DNA from: JACMNW01 sp963708425
GTDB lineage: Bacteria; Pseudomonadota; Alphaproteobacteria; Rhodobacterales; Rhodobacteraceae
Direction: 5' to 3'
DNA length: 64,000 nucleotides
NCBI GenBank assembly: GCA_963708425.1
Contig: OY970206.1
Span: forward strand, 1,922,001 to 1,986,000
How positions within the stretch are numbered: the first letter of the stretch is position 1; each line of letters begins with the position of its first letter. The notes under the pieces were generated by a model. It did not search any database. It saw nothing but the letters and a program-made list of their open reading frames with translations, and was not told the origin of the DNA. Below, piece by piece: positions 1-9,376 of this stretch. The position numbers and the translations under genes were made by a program.

Positions 1-606
1 TTTGCGCCGGATTTGGCGGCGGTTGAGGCACAGCGGTTGGCGGACCCCAGCATTGACCATGAAACACCGCTGTCCGAAGTGTTTGAGGATCAGATTTCTT
101 GCGCGGATATTGTGCTTTTGTCGAAGGCTGATCTGGCGGGCGAAGCGGGTTTGGCAGCGGCGCGTTTGGTGATCGAGGCAGAATCGCCGCGGCGTTTGCC
201 GATTATCGCCATGTCGGAAGGCGTGATTGACCCGCGGTTGATCCTAGGCCTTGGGGCAGCGGCGGAAGATGACATTGCCGCCCGCCCCTCGCACCATGAT
301 GGGCATGACGACCATGAGCATGATGATTTCGATACTGTGGTGATGGATTTGGGCGAAGTGGCCGATCCTGACGCCTTGCAAGCGGCGATTGTGCGGCTTG
401 CGCGGGAACAGCACATTCTGCGGGTGAAAGGCTATGTTGCCGTCACTGGCAAGCCGATGCGGATGCTGGTGCAGGCGGTGGGCGAACGGGTGCGGGTGCA
501 GTATGATCGCCCGTGGGGCGGGCAAGCGCGGCAAACCCGGCTGGTGGTGATTGCAGAGCATCACCACGTGAATGAAGCCGCGATCCGGGCTGTGTTGGAG
601 GCCTGA
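1..606 (+). CDS. cobW: CobW-family GTPase, C-terminal part (gene starts before the window)
   Basis: The reading frame is open from base 1, so the N-terminal P-loop part lies outside the window. The visible 201 residues carry a G4-like motif SKAD (near base 115) that would recognise guanine, then a histidine/aspartate-rich linker at about 289-335 (HHDGHDDHEHDDFD), then the CobW C-terminal domain. COG0523/CobW proteins are GTP-dependent metallochaperones. CobW genes beside cobN are thought to help deliver cobalt to the aerobic cobaltochelatase; this role is inferred from position and family. The stop codon is 2 nt before the cobN start, so the two genes are probably co-translated. The His-rich stretch fits metal binding. 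Confidence 0.9.
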   Translation, partial: FAPDLAAVEAQRLADPSIDHETPLSEVFEDQISCADIVLLSKADLAGEAGLAAARLVIEAESPRRLPIIAMSEGVIDPRLILGLGAAAEDDIAARPSHHDGHDDHEHDDFDTVVMDLGEVADPDALQAAIVRLAREQHILRVKGYVAVTGKPMRMLVQAVGERVRVQYDRPWGGQARQTRLVVIAEHHHVNEAAIRAVLEA

Positions 607-608
607 CG

Positions 609-3600
609 ATGCATGTCGTCTTTCGCGAAAGCCATGGGCTGGAGGAAACGGAAACACCGTTCGATCTGGGGCAAAGCCCGGCGGAACTGGTGGTGCTGTC
701 GTTTTCTGACAGTGACCTTGGGGCTTTCGCGGCAGGCTGGAAACGCGGGCAGGCAAGTTTGCCAAGCTTGCGCTTGGCGAATTTGGTGGCGCTGCGGCAT
801 CCGCTGTCTGTGGATACCTATGTCGAACAGACCCTAAGCGGCGCAAAAGGCATTCTGATCCGGCTGATTGGCGGGGAAAGCTATTGGCCTTATGGGCTGA
901 TGCAGGTGCAGGATATGGCGCGGCGGCGTGGGATTGCGCTGGCGATTTTGCCAGCCGATGGGCGGGACGATGCGCGGCTGGATGAATTGTCGACGTTGCC
1001 AGTGTCGACCCTGCGCAGGCTTTCGGCGCTGTGTGATGCCGGGGGCGCGGTGGCAGCACAAGCGGCCTTGGCTCAACTTGCCTTGGCGGCGGGGCTGTAT
1101 GCTGGTCCAGTGATGGGCGACAAAACCGTGCCCGATTGCGGCTGGTACGACCCAGCGCGCGGGGTTGTGGCGGGGCCGCAGGGTGACGGGCCGTTTGTGG
1201 CGGTGACGTTTTATCGCAGCTATCTGACGTCGGCGGATACCGGGCCGGTGGATGGGTTGATTGCGGCCTTGCGGGCGCGGGGGTTCAATGCGGTGGGGCT
1301 GTTTGCGCCGTCTTTGAAAGCGGCAGGGGCTGGGGAGTTTCTGCGCAGCGCTTTGGCCATGTTAGACCCTGTTGCGATTGTGAATGCGACGGCGTTTTCG
1401 GCGAAGGACGTGGATGGGGCGACGCCGCTGGATGGGCCCGGCTGCCCGGTGTTTCAGGTGGCTTTGTCGACTGCGCGGCGCAAGGATTGGGCGGCGGCGG
1501 AGCGGGGGTTATCGCCTGCCGATTTGGCGATGCATGTGGTGCTGCCAGAGGTGGACGGGCGTATTTTTGCCGGGGTGGCCAGTTTCAAATCCCCCACGAA
1601 GCGCGATCCGGATTTGCAGTTTTCCCGCTTTGCGCATCGGGCGGATGTGGGGCGGATTGCGGCGGTGGTGGACCGGGTTGCGGGGTGGGTTTCGCTGAGA
1701 GCGACGGCCGTGCAAGACCGCAAACTGGCGGTGATTCTGTCGACCTATCCCGGAAAGGCGCACCAGTTGGCGCATGCGGTGGGGTTGGATGCACTGGCCT
1801 CGACTGAGGCGATCTTGAGGGAACTGGCTGCAGCCGGGTATTCGGTTGAAGGCGGCGTTGATATGGGGCGGGCGCTGGGCGAGCAAACGATAGCTTGGCC
1901 GCTGATCCAATATCAGGCGGCGTTAGACACAATTCCTGCGGTTTTGAAGCAAGACCTGATCGCGGCTTGGAGTGCGCCTGATACAGACCCGGATTGCCGG
2001 GATGGCGCCATGCATTTCAGGGCGCTGCACCGTGGCAATGCTTTGGTGGCGTTGCAGCCGGAGCGGGGCGATGTGGTGCGGCGGGATGATGATTATCATG
2101 ATCTTTCCCGCACGCCGAGGCACGCCTATGTGGCGTTTTATCTGTGGCTGCGGGCGCTGGGCACGCAGGCTTTGGTGCATGTCGGCGCGCATGGCACGTT
2201 GGAATGGCTGCCGGGTAAGGCGGTGGCTTTGTCGGATGCGTGTTGGCCAGAGGTCTTGTTAGGGTCTTTGCCGGTGATTTACCCCTTCATCGTGAATGAT
2301 CCGGGTGAGGCGGCGCAGGCCAAGCGGCGGATTGGGGCGGTGACTTTGGGGCATGTGCCGCCACCGATGGCGAATTCTGCGGTGCCCGAAGCGATGCATC
2401 GGTTGGAGCGGTTGTTGGATGAATATTCCACCGCCGATGGGCTGGACCCGTCGCGGCGGGATCGGTTGATAGCCTCGATACGGGCCGAGGCGGATGGCGT
2501 GGGCGTGGCTGCCGATCTGGGGCTTCGGGCGGAGGCTTCGGCGGCCGAGGCGATTACGCGGATTGATCGGTTTGTGTGTGACATCAAGGAAAGTCAGTTT
2601 GGCGATGGGCTGCATGTTTATGGTGCGGCTGTGGGCGAGATGGACGGATTGCTTGACGCTTTGGCGGGCCGCCGCGTGGCGCCTGGCCCCGCCGGATCGC
2701 CGTATCGGGGGCGGGTGGATGTTTTACCGACCGGGCGGAATTTATTCTCGGTTGATCCGCGGGCGGTGCCAAGTCGGGCGGCGCATGCGCAAGGGGTGAA
2801 GCTGGCGGAGGAGCTGCTGCGGCGGCATTTGCAGGATCACGGCGATTGGCCGCGCGGGTTGGTGGTGGATCTGTGGGGGTCGGCCACCATGCGGACAGCA
2901 GGCGAGGAGTTTGCGATGGCGCTGCATCTGGCGGGGTTGTCGCCCCGATGGGATGAGGGGTCGGACCGGGTTTCGGGGTTTGAAGTGGTGCCGTTGGCGC
3001 TGCTTGGGCGGCCGCGCATTGATGTGACGTTGCGGGTTTCGGGCCTGTTCAGAGACGTATTTCCGGGGTTGGCGCAGATATTTGAAGCCGGGGCAGCGGC
3101 GTTGGCGCAGCGCGACGAGGCGGCGGAGGATAACCCTTATACGCAGCAAACCTACCGGGTATTCGGGCCAAAGCCGGGGTTGTATGGCACGGGGATGACT
3201 GGCGCGCTGGAGGATTATTCCAGCGAGGGGCGGGCAGCGGCGGGCGAGGCTTGGCTTGCCGCATCGGAATGGGCGATTGATGCGGGGGGTGTTTCGCATA
3301 GCGCGCGGGCGGCCTTGGAAGCGCGGGTTTTGGCGGCGGATGGCTTTGCCCATGTGCAGGATTTGGCGGAAACCGATGTGTTGCTGGCTTCGGATTACGC
3401 AGCGCATGAGGGTGGGTTTGCGGCGGCTGTGGCGCGGCTTGGGGGGGCGGCACCGGCGCTGTATCATCTGGATGCGACGAAGGCAGATCGGCCCATGGCG
3501 CGGACTGTGGCGGAGGAAATTGCCCGCGTTGTGCGGGCGCGGGCGACCAATCCGGCGTGGGCGGACGGCATGATGCGGCATGGGTTCAGGGGGGCTGCCG

Positions 3601-3842
3601 AGGTGGGGGCGACGCTGGATCATCTGGCGGCGTTTGCGCATCTGACTCGGGCGGTGCCGGCGCATTTGTTTGATTTGTACCATGATGCGACGCTGGGCCG
3701 CGATGATCTGGTGGCGTTCATGCAGCGGGAAAACCCCGGTGCGTTGGCGGCGATGCGGGATCGGTTTGCGGCACTGCACGCAGCGGGGCTTTGGGTGACG
3801 CGGCGCAACTCGATTGCTGTGAGTGTTGGGGCGGGGGCATGA
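609..3842 (+). CDS. cobN: Aerobic cobaltochelatase large subunit CobN
   Basis: CobN is the large, substrate-binding subunit of the ATP-dependent CobNST chelatase that inserts Co(II) into hydrogenobyrinate a,c-diamide in the cytoplasm. The 1077-residue product shows the CobN/Mg-chelatase H signature, including the HVGAHGTLEWLPGK block around residues 522-540 and a conserved FGPKPGLYGTGM block near residue 850. It is shorter than the roughly 1,270-residue Pseudomonas denitrificans protein but runs without interruption. Start ATG at 609 follows a GAGG-type ribosome site in the end of cobW. Its end overlaps the cobG start by ATGA. The AAA+ partners cobS and cobT are not in this window. Confidence 0.95.
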   Translation: MHVVFRESHGLEETETPFDLGQSPAELVVLSFSDSDLGAFAAGWKRGQASLPSLRLANLVALRHPLSVDTYVEQTLSGAKGILIRLIGGESYWPYGLMQVQDMARRRGIALAILPADGRDDARLDELSTLPVSTLRRLSALCDAGGAVAAQAALAQLALAAGLYAGPVMGDKTVPDCGWYDPARGVVAGPQGDGPFVAVTFYRSYLTSADTGPVDGLIAALRARGFNAVGLFAPSLKAAGAGEFLRSALAMLDPVAIVNATAFSAKDVDGATPLDGPGCPVFQVALSTARRKDWAAAERGLSPADLAMHVVLPEVDGRIFAGVASFKSPTKRDPDLQFSRFAHRADVGRIAAVVDRVAGWVSLRATAVQDRKLAVILSTYPGKAHQLAHAVGLDALASTEAILRELAAAGYSVEGGVDMGRALGEQTIAWPLIQYQAALDTIPAVLKQDLIAAWSAPDTDPDCRDGAMHFRALHRGNALVALQPERGDVVRRDDDYHDLSRTPRHAYVAFYLWLRALGTQALVHVGAHGTLEWLPGKAVALSDACWPEVLLGSLPVIYPFIVNDPGEAAQAKRRIGAVTLGHVPPPMANSAVPEAMHRLERLLDEYSTADGLDPSRRDRLIASIRAEADGVGVAADLGLRAEASAAEAITRIDRFVCDIKESQFGDGLHVYGAAVGEMDGLLDALAGRRVAPGPAGSPYRGRVDVLPTGRNLFSVDPRAVPSRAAHAQGVKLAEELLRRHLQDHGDWPRGLVVDLWGSATMRTAGEEFAMALHLAGLSPRWDEGSDRVSGFEVVPLALLGRPRIDVTLRVSGLFRDVFPGLAQIFEAGAAALAQRDEAAEDNPYTQQTYRVFGPKPGLYGTGMTGALEDYSSEGRAAAGEAWLAASEWAIDAGGVSHSARAALEARVLAADGFAHVQDLAETDVLLASDYAAHEGGFAAAVARLGGAAPALYHLDATKADRPMARTVAEEIARVVRARATNPAWADGMMRHGFRGAAEVGATLDHLAAFAHLTRAVPAHLFDLYHDATLGRDDLVAFMQRENPGALAAMRDRFAALHAAGLWVTRRNSIAVSVGAGA

Positions 3843-4999
3843 GCGCGCCGATTGTTCAAGGCTGGTGTCCGGGGGCGTTGCGCCCGATGCAATCTGGCGA
3901 TGGGTTGGTGGTGCGTGTAAGGCCGCGCGGGGGGCGGTTATTGCAGGATCAGGTGGCGGGGATTGCGGCGTTGGCGGCGAAGCATGGCAATGGGCTTATT
4001 GATCTTTCGGCGCGGGCGAATTTGCAGCTGCGGGGTGTGACGGATGGCAGTTACGACGCGCTGATGGCGGGGTTGCAGGGGTTGGGGCTGCTTGACGTTT
4101 CGGCTGAGGCGGAGGCAAGGCGGAACATTCTGGTGACGCCATTTTGGCGAGATGGGGATGGTGCGCAGGAGATTGCGCAGGGATTGTCGTTGGCTTTGGC
4201 ATGGTTGGATGCGCCGGACGTTCCAGGGAAGTTCGGTTTTGCGGTGGATACGGGGGCGGTGCCGGTATTGGCGGCAGCGTCGGCTGACATTCGGATTGAG
4301 CGCGTTGAGGCCGGGTTGATTTGTCGGGCGGATGGGGCGGTGACGGGGGCAAAGGTGACACCCGAAACGGCTGTTAAGACGGCCATTCGGTTGGCGCATT
4401 GGTTTGTGGAAAGCGGCGGAGCGCCAGATGGTCGGGGGCGGATGGCGGCGCATTTGGCGGATGGTGCAGTGTTGCCGCCGGAGTTCGAGGCGGTATCGGT
4501 GCAACGCGTCGTGACGTCGGCCCCCGCGCCGGGACCGCATGCTTTGGGGGTTCTGGTGGGGTTGGAGTTTGGTCAGATCAGTGCCGAGACTTTGGCGCAA
4601 GTGGCCAAGCTGGGGGCAGTACGGGTGACGCCTTGGCGGATGTTGTTGATTGAGGGGCTTGAAGCTGCCCCCGATCTGCCGGGGCTGATTACGCGCAGTG
4701 ATGATCCGCTGTTGCGGGTGGTGGCTTGTACCGGCGCCCCGGGGTGTCCGCAGGGGTTGCAGCCGACGCGGGGGCTGGCGCGGGCTTTGGCCTCGCATGT
4801 GCCGAAGGGGGTTTTGTTGCATGTTTCGGGGTGCGCTAAGGGCTGTGCGATGCCTAGGGCAGCTGCGATGACGTTGGTGGGGCAGAGTGCCGGATTTGGG
4901 TTCATCCCAAAGGGGCTTGCGGCGGATGCGCCGCTGCGAAATGGGCTGACGGCAGTGGCGTTGATGGCTGATCCGAGCATCTTGATGGGGAGGCCGTAG
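3839..4999 (+). CDS. cobG: Precorrin-3B synthase CobG
   Basis: CobG is the oxygen-dependent monooxygenase that forms precorrin-3B from precorrin-3A, the diagnostic step of the aerobic corrin pathway. The protein has the nitrite/sulfite reductase-like fold. Four cysteines that would hold the [4Fe-4S] cluster are visible: C297 and C303 (CTGAPGC), then C332 and C336 (GCAKGC). The frame is open further upstream, but the ATG at 3839, overlapping the cobN stop as ATGA, is the natural start and gives 386 residues beginning MSAPIVQGWCPGALRPM. The next gene, cobH, starts on the last base of the cobG stop codon. Confidence 0.94.
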   Translation: MSAPIVQGWCPGALRPMQSGDGLVVRVRPRGGRLLQDQVAGIAALAAKHGNGLIDLSARANLQLRGVTDGSYDALMAGLQGLGLLDVSAEAEARRNILVTPFWRDGDGAQEIAQGLSLALAWLDAPDVPGKFGFAVDTGAVPVLAAASADIRIERVEAGLICRADGAVTGAKVTPETAVKTAIRLAHWFVESGGAPDGRGRMAAHLADGAVLPPEFEAVSVQRVVTSAPAPGPHALGVLVGLEFGQISAETLAQVAKLGAVRVTPWRMLLIEGLEAAPDLPGLITRSDDPLLRVVACTGAPGCPQGLQPTRGLARALASHVPKGVLLHVSGCAKGCAMPRAAAMTLVGQSAGFGFIPKGLAADAPLRNGLTAVALMADPSILMGRP

Positions 5000-5628
5000 T
5001 GCCGCACGTCTATGAAACCGATGGTGCTGCCATCTATCTGCGGTCTTTTGCGACCATCCGGGCGGAGGCTGATCTGGCGCGATTTACGCCCGAGGAAGAG
5101 GTGGTGGTGGTGCGGATGATCCATGCGGCGGGGATGGTGGGGCTGGAGGCGCATGTGGCGTTTACCCGCGGCATGGCGATTGCGGCGCGCGCGGCGTTGG
5201 AGGCTGGCGCGCCGATACTGTGTGATGTGCGGATGGTGTCGGAAGGGATTACCCGCGCCCGGCTGCCAGCGAATAATGCGGTGATTTGCACGCTGCAAGA
5301 CCCGACAGTTGCGGGATTGGCGCAAGCGATGGGCAATACACGTTCGGCGGCAGCGGTGGAGTTATGGCGGCCGCATCTGGCGGGGGCAGTGGTGGCGATT
5401 GGCAATGCACCGACGGCGCTGTTTCATCTGTTGAACATGCTGGAAGACCCGGAATGCCCGCGGCCTGCCGCGATCATCGGTTGCCCGGTCGGTTTCATTG
5501 GGGCTGCGGAGTCTAAAGCGGCGCTGATGGAGGTGGCACCAGTGCCGTCGATGGTGGTTATGGGGCGGCTTGGCGGATCGGCAATTACGGTGGCGGCGGT
5601 GAACGCGCTTGCCAGCCGGAAGGAGTAG
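4999..5628 (+). CDS. cobH: Precorrin-8X methylmutase CobH
   Basis: CobH moves the C-11 methyl group to C-12, converting precorrin-8X to hydrogenobyrinate. The 209-residue length is normal for CobH/CbiC. H42, in the segment RMIHAAGMVG, matches the catalytic histidine of the family. The GTG start at 4999 shares one base with the cobG TAG stop and is preceded by GGGGAGG with 5 nt spacing, so the non-ATG start is well supported. The enzyme sits between cobG and the methyltransferase genes, as expected for the pathway operon. Confidence 0.94.
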   Translation: MPHVYETDGAAIYLRSFATIRAEADLARFTPEEEVVVVRMIHAAGMVGLEAHVAFTRGMAIAARAALEAGAPILCDVRMVSEGITRARLPANNAVICTLQDPTVAGLAQAMGNTRSAAAVELWRPHLAGAVVAIGNAPTALFHLLNMLEDPECPRPAAIIGCPVGFIGAAESKAALMEVAPVPSMVVMGRLGGSAITVAAVNALASRKE

Positions 5629-5631
5629 ACG

Positions 5632-6369
5632 TTGGGCAAGATCATCTGCGCAGGCCTTGGCCCCGGCGACCCGGATCTTATCTCGGTTCGGTCGGATCGG
5701 CTGATCAGGGCGGCACGGCATGTCGCCTATTTTCGCAAGGCCGGGCGGGCGGGGCAGGCGCGGGCTATTGTCGAGGGGATGCTTTCGGCGGAGGCGACGG
5801 AATACCCGATGGAGTATCCGGTGACGACGGAACTGCCATTTGATAGCCCGGCGTACAATGACGTTCTGGCCGGGTTTTATGATGTATGGGCGGACCGGCT
5901 GGCGCATCTGGCGCAGTTTGATGATGTGATCGTGCTGTGCGAGGGCGATCCGTTTTTCTATGGGTCGTTCATGCATTTGCACAGCAGGTTGCAAGGGCGC
6001 GCCGTGGTTGAGGTGGTGCCGGGCATTACCGGCATGGCAGGCTGTTGGCATGCAACGGGCACACCGATTACCTGGGGCGATGACGTGATGACAGTGCTGA
6101 TGGGCACGTTGCCCGAGACGGAACTGGTGCGGCATATGCAATCTGCCGATGCGTTGGTGGTGATGAAAACCGGGCGGAATTTGCCACGGGTGCGACGGGC
6201 GTTGGTTGCGGCTGGGCGGCTGGGCGATGCGTGGCTGGTGGAGCGTGGCACGATGCCGGGGCAGCGGGTTGTTCGACTGGCGGATGCCGACGCTGCCGAT
6301 TGCCCCTATTTCGCGATTGTGCTGGTGCATGGGCATGGGCGGCGGCCCGAAGCTGGTGGTTTGGAATGA
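5632..6369 (+). CDS. cobI: Precorrin-2 C20-methyltransferase CobI
   Basis: A SAM-dependent tetrapyrrole methylase that adds the C-20 methyl of precorrin-3A. The N-terminal GLGPGDPDLIS and the EGDPFFYGS segment are the typical SAM/substrate-binding motifs of this fold, and the VTTELPFDSPAYND region is CobI-like. No ATG is available; a TTG at 5632 is preceded by AAGGAG with 6 nt spacing, so TTG is the likely start (245 residues). It ends in an ATGA overlap with cobJ. Confidence 0.93.
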   Translation: MGKIICAGLGPGDPDLISVRSDRLIRAARHVAYFRKAGRAGQARAIVEGMLSAEATEYPMEYPVTTELPFDSPAYNDVLAGFYDVWADRLAHLAQFDDVIVLCEGDPFFYGSFMHLHSRLQGRAVVEVVPGITGMAGCWHATGTPITWGDDVMTVLMGTLPETELVRHMQSADALVVMKTGRNLPRVRRALVAAGRLGDAWLVERGTMPGQRVVRLADADAADCPYFAIVLVHGHGRRPEAGGLE

Positions 6370-7100
6370 CCGGCTGGCTGGTGGTGGCAGGGCTTGGGCC
6401 GGGGGATGTGGCGTTGATTACGCCCGAAGTGACGGCGGCATTGGACAGCGCGACGGATGTGATTGGGTATTTTCCCTATGTGGCGCGGGTAGCTCCGCGT
6501 GATGGGTTGACGCTGCACGCGTCGGACAACCGGGTAGAGATGGACCGGGCTGGTCTGGCGCTTGATCTGGCGAGCGCGGGGCGGCGGGTGGTGGTAGTAT
6601 CATCGGGCGATCCGGGGGTGTTTGCGATGGCTTCGGCGGTGTTCGAGGCGTTGGAGGCGCGACCGGCGGATCACGCTTTGGACATTCGTATTTTGCCGGG
6701 GATTACGGCGATGCTGGCGGCGGCAGCGCGGGCGGGTGCGCCTTTGGGGCATGATTTTTGTGCGATCAACCTGAGCGATAACCTGAAGCCGTGGGCGATG
6801 GTGGAGGCAAGGGTGCGGTCGGCGGCGGCGGCGGATTTCGCGATGGCGTTCTATAATCCTCGGTCGGCCAGCAGGCCGCATCAGTTTGGGCGGTTGCTGG
6901 AGGTTTTGCTGGCGACGTGCGGGCCGGATCGGTTGATTACATTTGCCCGCGCGGTGACCACGCCGGAGGAACATATTCAGACCGTGACGCTGGGCGAGGC
7001 GACGCCCGACATGGCCGATATGCGGACTGTGGTGATTGTGGGCAATTCGGCGACGCGGCGGGTGGGGCGGTTTGTTTATACGCCAAGGCGGGCGGAATGA
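6366..7100 (+). CDS. cobJ: Precorrin-3B C17-methyltransferase CobJ
   Basis: CobJ methylates C-17 and contracts the ring to give precorrin-4. The 244-residue product starts MTGWLVVAGLGPGDVALITPEV. It has the methylase motif SSGDPGVFAMAS (near residue 80), PGITAMLAAAARAGAPLGHDF and the FYNPRSASRPHQ segment typical of CobJ/CbiH. A longer in-frame reading upstream is rejected, because the ATG at 6366 overlaps the cobI stop (ATGA). The 3' end overlaps the 3' end of the opposite-strand cobK by 25 bp. Confidence 0.94.
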   Translation: MTGWLVVAGLGPGDVALITPEVTAALDSATDVIGYFPYVARVAPRDGLTLHASDNRVEMDRAGLALDLASAGRRVVVVSSGDPGVFAMASAVFEALEARPADHALDIRILPGITAMLAAAARAGAPLGHDFCAINLSDNLKPWAMVEARVRSAAAADFAMAFYNPRSASRPHQFGRLLEVLLATCGPDRLITFARAVTTPEEHIQTVTLGEATPDMADMRTVVIVGNSATRRVGRFVYTPRRAE

Positions 7101-7822
7101 CCGAGCCATTCCATGACGGCGCTGATGGTGGGGGCCATGGGTCGGTCTGGCATGGCAGGTCTTGCAATCAGGATGACAGGCAGGTGCAGGCGGCGGGCGG
7201 CCTCCAGTTTTGCCAAAGCGCCGCTGCCGCCGGAGTTTTTGGCGACGATATGGGTGATGGCGTGAGTGCGCATCAGCTCCATATCGGATTCAACGGTGAA
7301 CGGGCCGCGATCGAGGATGGCTTCGGTGTTTGGCAGGGGCAGAGCGGTATTGGGTGCATCGACAAGGCGCAGCAGGTAGAAATGCTGGGGTTGGGCCGCG
7401 AAGGCGGGAAGCGTTTGCTTGCCGATGGCGAGGAAGATGCGGGCAGGTTCGGCGGGCAGGGCGGCAACGGCGGCTTCGGTATCGGCGACGCGGTGCCAAT
7501 TATCGCCCGGTTGCGCCAACCATTGCGGGCGTTCATGGCCGATCAGCGGGGTGTCGGTCATCCGGCACGCCTCCACCGCGTTGCGGCTGATTTGAGTGGC
7601 GAAGGGATGTGTGGCATCGACGACATGGGTGATTTGGTTGTCGATAATGTAGTCGGCAAGGCCTTTTATGCCACCGTAGCCGCCGAGGCGGGTGGGCAGC
7701 GGTTGCTCGATAGGGTTGGCGGTGCGACCAGCGTAGGAAAATACAGCGTCAATGCCAGCTTTGGCGAAGGCGTGAGCAAGGGCCGTGGCTTCGGTTGTGC
7801 CACCCAGAAGGAGGACGCGCAT
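7076..7822 (-). CDS. cobK: Precorrin-6A reductase CobK, inverted within the cob operon
   Basis: CobK uses NADPH to reduce precorrin-6A to precorrin-6B. The product (248 residues from MRVLLLGGTTEATALAH) has the N-terminal nucleotide-binding start and the DATHPFA segment diagnostic for CobK/CbiJ. The frame extends 9 codons upstream, but the ATG at 7822 gives the canonical N-terminus. It is the only pathway gene here on the minus strand. Its tail overlaps cobJ by 25 bp, and its start codon is separated from the cobL start by a single base, so any promoter for cobK must lie inside cobL. Confidence 0.93.
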   Translation of the reverse strand: MRVLLLGGTTEATALAHAFAKAGIDAVFSYAGRTANPIEQPLPTRLGGYGGIKGLADYIIDNQITHVVDATHPFATQISRNAVEACRMTDTPLIGHERPQWLAQPGDNWHRVADTEAAVAALPAEPARIFLAIGKQTLPAFAAQPQHFYLLRLVDAPNTALPLPNTEAILDRGPFTVESDMELMRTHAITHIVAKNSGGSGALAKLEAARRLHLPVILIARPAMPDRPMAPTISAVMEWLGHSARLGV

Positions 7823-7823
7823 T

Positions 7824-9011
7824 ATGGGTGATCCTTGGCTTGTAATCATTGGCTTAGGTGAGGATGGACTGGCGGGGCTGACAGATGCAAGCCGCGATGC
7901 GTTGGCGGGGGCCGAGATTATTTTTGGCGGGCCACGGCATTTGGCATTGGTTAGGGCGGGTGATCGGGGGCGGGCGTGGCCAGTGCCGTTTGATGTGGGG
8001 CCTATTTTGGCTTTGCGACGGTCTAACGTGGCGGTTTTGGCGTCGGGTGATCCATTCTGGTTTGGCGCGGGAGGCAGTTTGGCGGGGCATCTGGAACCGT
8101 CCGAATGGCGGTGTTTTCCGGTGGCATCGACGTTTTCTATAGCGGCCTCGCGGCTTGGCTGGCGGATTGAGGAGGTGGCGTGTTTGGGTCTGCACGCGGC
8201 ACCATTTTCGCGGCTGCTGCCGCATCTGGCGGTGGGACGGCGGGCGATTTGTTTGGTGCGGGATGGGGCGGCTGTGGCCGCGTTGGTGGAATGGCTGGTG
8301 TCGCAAGGTCAGGATCAGGCCCGGCTTTGGGTGATGGAGGCGCTGGGCGGGCCTGCAGAACGGGTGCGGTTGGTGATGGCTGATGGTGCGGGGTTGCAGG
8401 ATATTGGAGCGTTGGTGGCGGTGGCGGTGGAGCCTGTGGGCGCGGTGACTGTGGATTTGCCGATGACGCCGGGTTTGCCGGATAGCTGTTTTGCCCATGA
8501 TGGGCAGATTACGAAATCGCCGATCCGGGCGCTGACGTTGGCCGCGTTAGCGCCGCGACCGGGGCAACTGCTTTGGGATATTGGGGCCGGATCAGGGTCT
8601 GTTTCGGTGGAATGGTGTCGTGCGGGGGGCCGGGCGATAGCGGTAGAGGCGCGCAGCGACCGGGTGGCGAATATTCGCGCCAATGTCGACAGTTTCGGGC
8701 TTGGCGGGCAGATGATGGTTGTTGAAGGGATGGTCCCGGCGGCTTTGGCCGGGTTGGCGGTGCCGGATGCGATCTTTGTGGGCGGCGGGGCAAATCAGGG
8801 TCTATTGCAGGCTTTATGGGATGCACTGCGGTTGGCCGGGCGCATGGTCTGCAATGGCGTGACGTTGGAAACCGAGGCGCTGTTGGCCGATTGGCATGGC
8901 GCGAAAGGCGGGTCATTGCTGCGGATTGATCTTGCGCAGGCGGTGCCGTTGGGGCGTATGCGCGGCTGGCAGGCATCGCGGCCCGTGGTGCAATGGAGTG
9001 TGGTGAAATGA
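7824..9011 (+). CDS. cobL: Bifunctional precorrin-6B C5,15-methyltransferase (decarboxylating) CobL
   Basis: CobL methylates C-5 and C-15 and removes the acetate carboxyl on ring C. The 395 residues combine an N-terminal CbiE-type methylase domain (start WLVIIGLGEDGLAGLT) with a C-terminal CbiT-type Rossmann domain whose SAM loop is DIGAGSG at 252-258. The chosen ATG at 7824 starts the conserved N-terminus; 13 upstream in-frame codons overlap cobK and are ignored. Its start is head-to-head with cobK, 1 nt apart. It ends in an ATGA overlap with cobE. Confidence 0.94.
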   Translation: MGDPWLVIIGLGEDGLAGLTDASRDALAGAEIIFGGPRHLALVRAGDRGRAWPVPFDVGPILALRRSNVAVLASGDPFWFGAGGSLAGHLEPSEWRCFPVASTFSIAASRLGWRIEEVACLGLHAAPFSRLLPHLAVGRRAICLVRDGAAVAALVEWLVSQGQDQARLWVMEALGGPAERVRLVMADGAGLQDIGALVAVAVEPVGAVTVDLPMTPGLPDSCFAHDGQITKSPIRALTLAALAPRPGQLLWDIGAGSGSVSVEWCRAGGRAIAVEARSDRVANIRANVDSFGLGGQMMVVEGMVPAALAGLAVPDAIFVGGGANQGLLQALWDALRLAGRMVCNGVTLETEALLADWHGAKGGSLLRIDLAQAVPLGRMRGWQASRPVVQWSVVK

Positions 9012-9376
9012 AAGTTGCAGGGCTTGGGTTTCGGGCAGAGGCGGATGTGGCCTCGTTGCGGGCAGCGCTTGCTGCGGCGGGTGGGGCGGAGGGTGTGACG
9101 CTGCTGGCGACAAGTGAGGCCAAAGCGGGGGCTGCTGTGATGGTGGCGTTTGCCGCGGAATTGGGGCTGCCGGTGGTGGGGGTTTCAGCGGCGGACTTGG
9201 CCGCGCAGGATACGTTGACGGAATCCGCCCGAGTACGGGCGAAAACTGGGGCAGGATCGTTGGCGGAAGCGGCGGCTTTGGCTGCAATAGGGTCTGATGC
9301 GCAGCTTTTGGGGGCGCGGGCGGTGTCGCCGGACCATATGGCGACGGCGGCGATTGCGGTGGGGTTAGGGCAATGA
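9008..9376 (+). CDS. cobE: Cobalamin biosynthesis protein CobE (CbiG C-terminal domain-like)
   Basis: A 122-residue alanine-rich protein beginning MKVAGLGFRAEADVASLRAAL. It shows the CobE/CbiG_C pattern: a GxGFR-like opening, a central LGLPVVGVSAADLAAQDTLTES segment and a C-terminal VSPDHMATAAIAVGLG. CobE is required for aerobic corrin synthesis in some bacteria; its exact chemical role was not settled as far as I know. It is locked between cobL and cobM by ATGA overlaps on both sides, which strongly suggests a pathway role. Confidence 0.88.
   Translation: MKVAGLGFRAEADVASLRAALAAAGGAEGVTLLATSEAKAGAAVMVAFAAELGLPVVGVSAADLAAQDTLTESARVRAKTGAGSLAEAAALAAIGSDAQLLGARAVSPDHMATAAIAVGLGQ

Noticed and set aside
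2742..3779. 345-codon open frame on the minus strand inside cobN
   Set aside because: It is a shadow of the G-rich cobN codons: rich in Arg/Pro/His, no family features, fully inside a well-supported gene.
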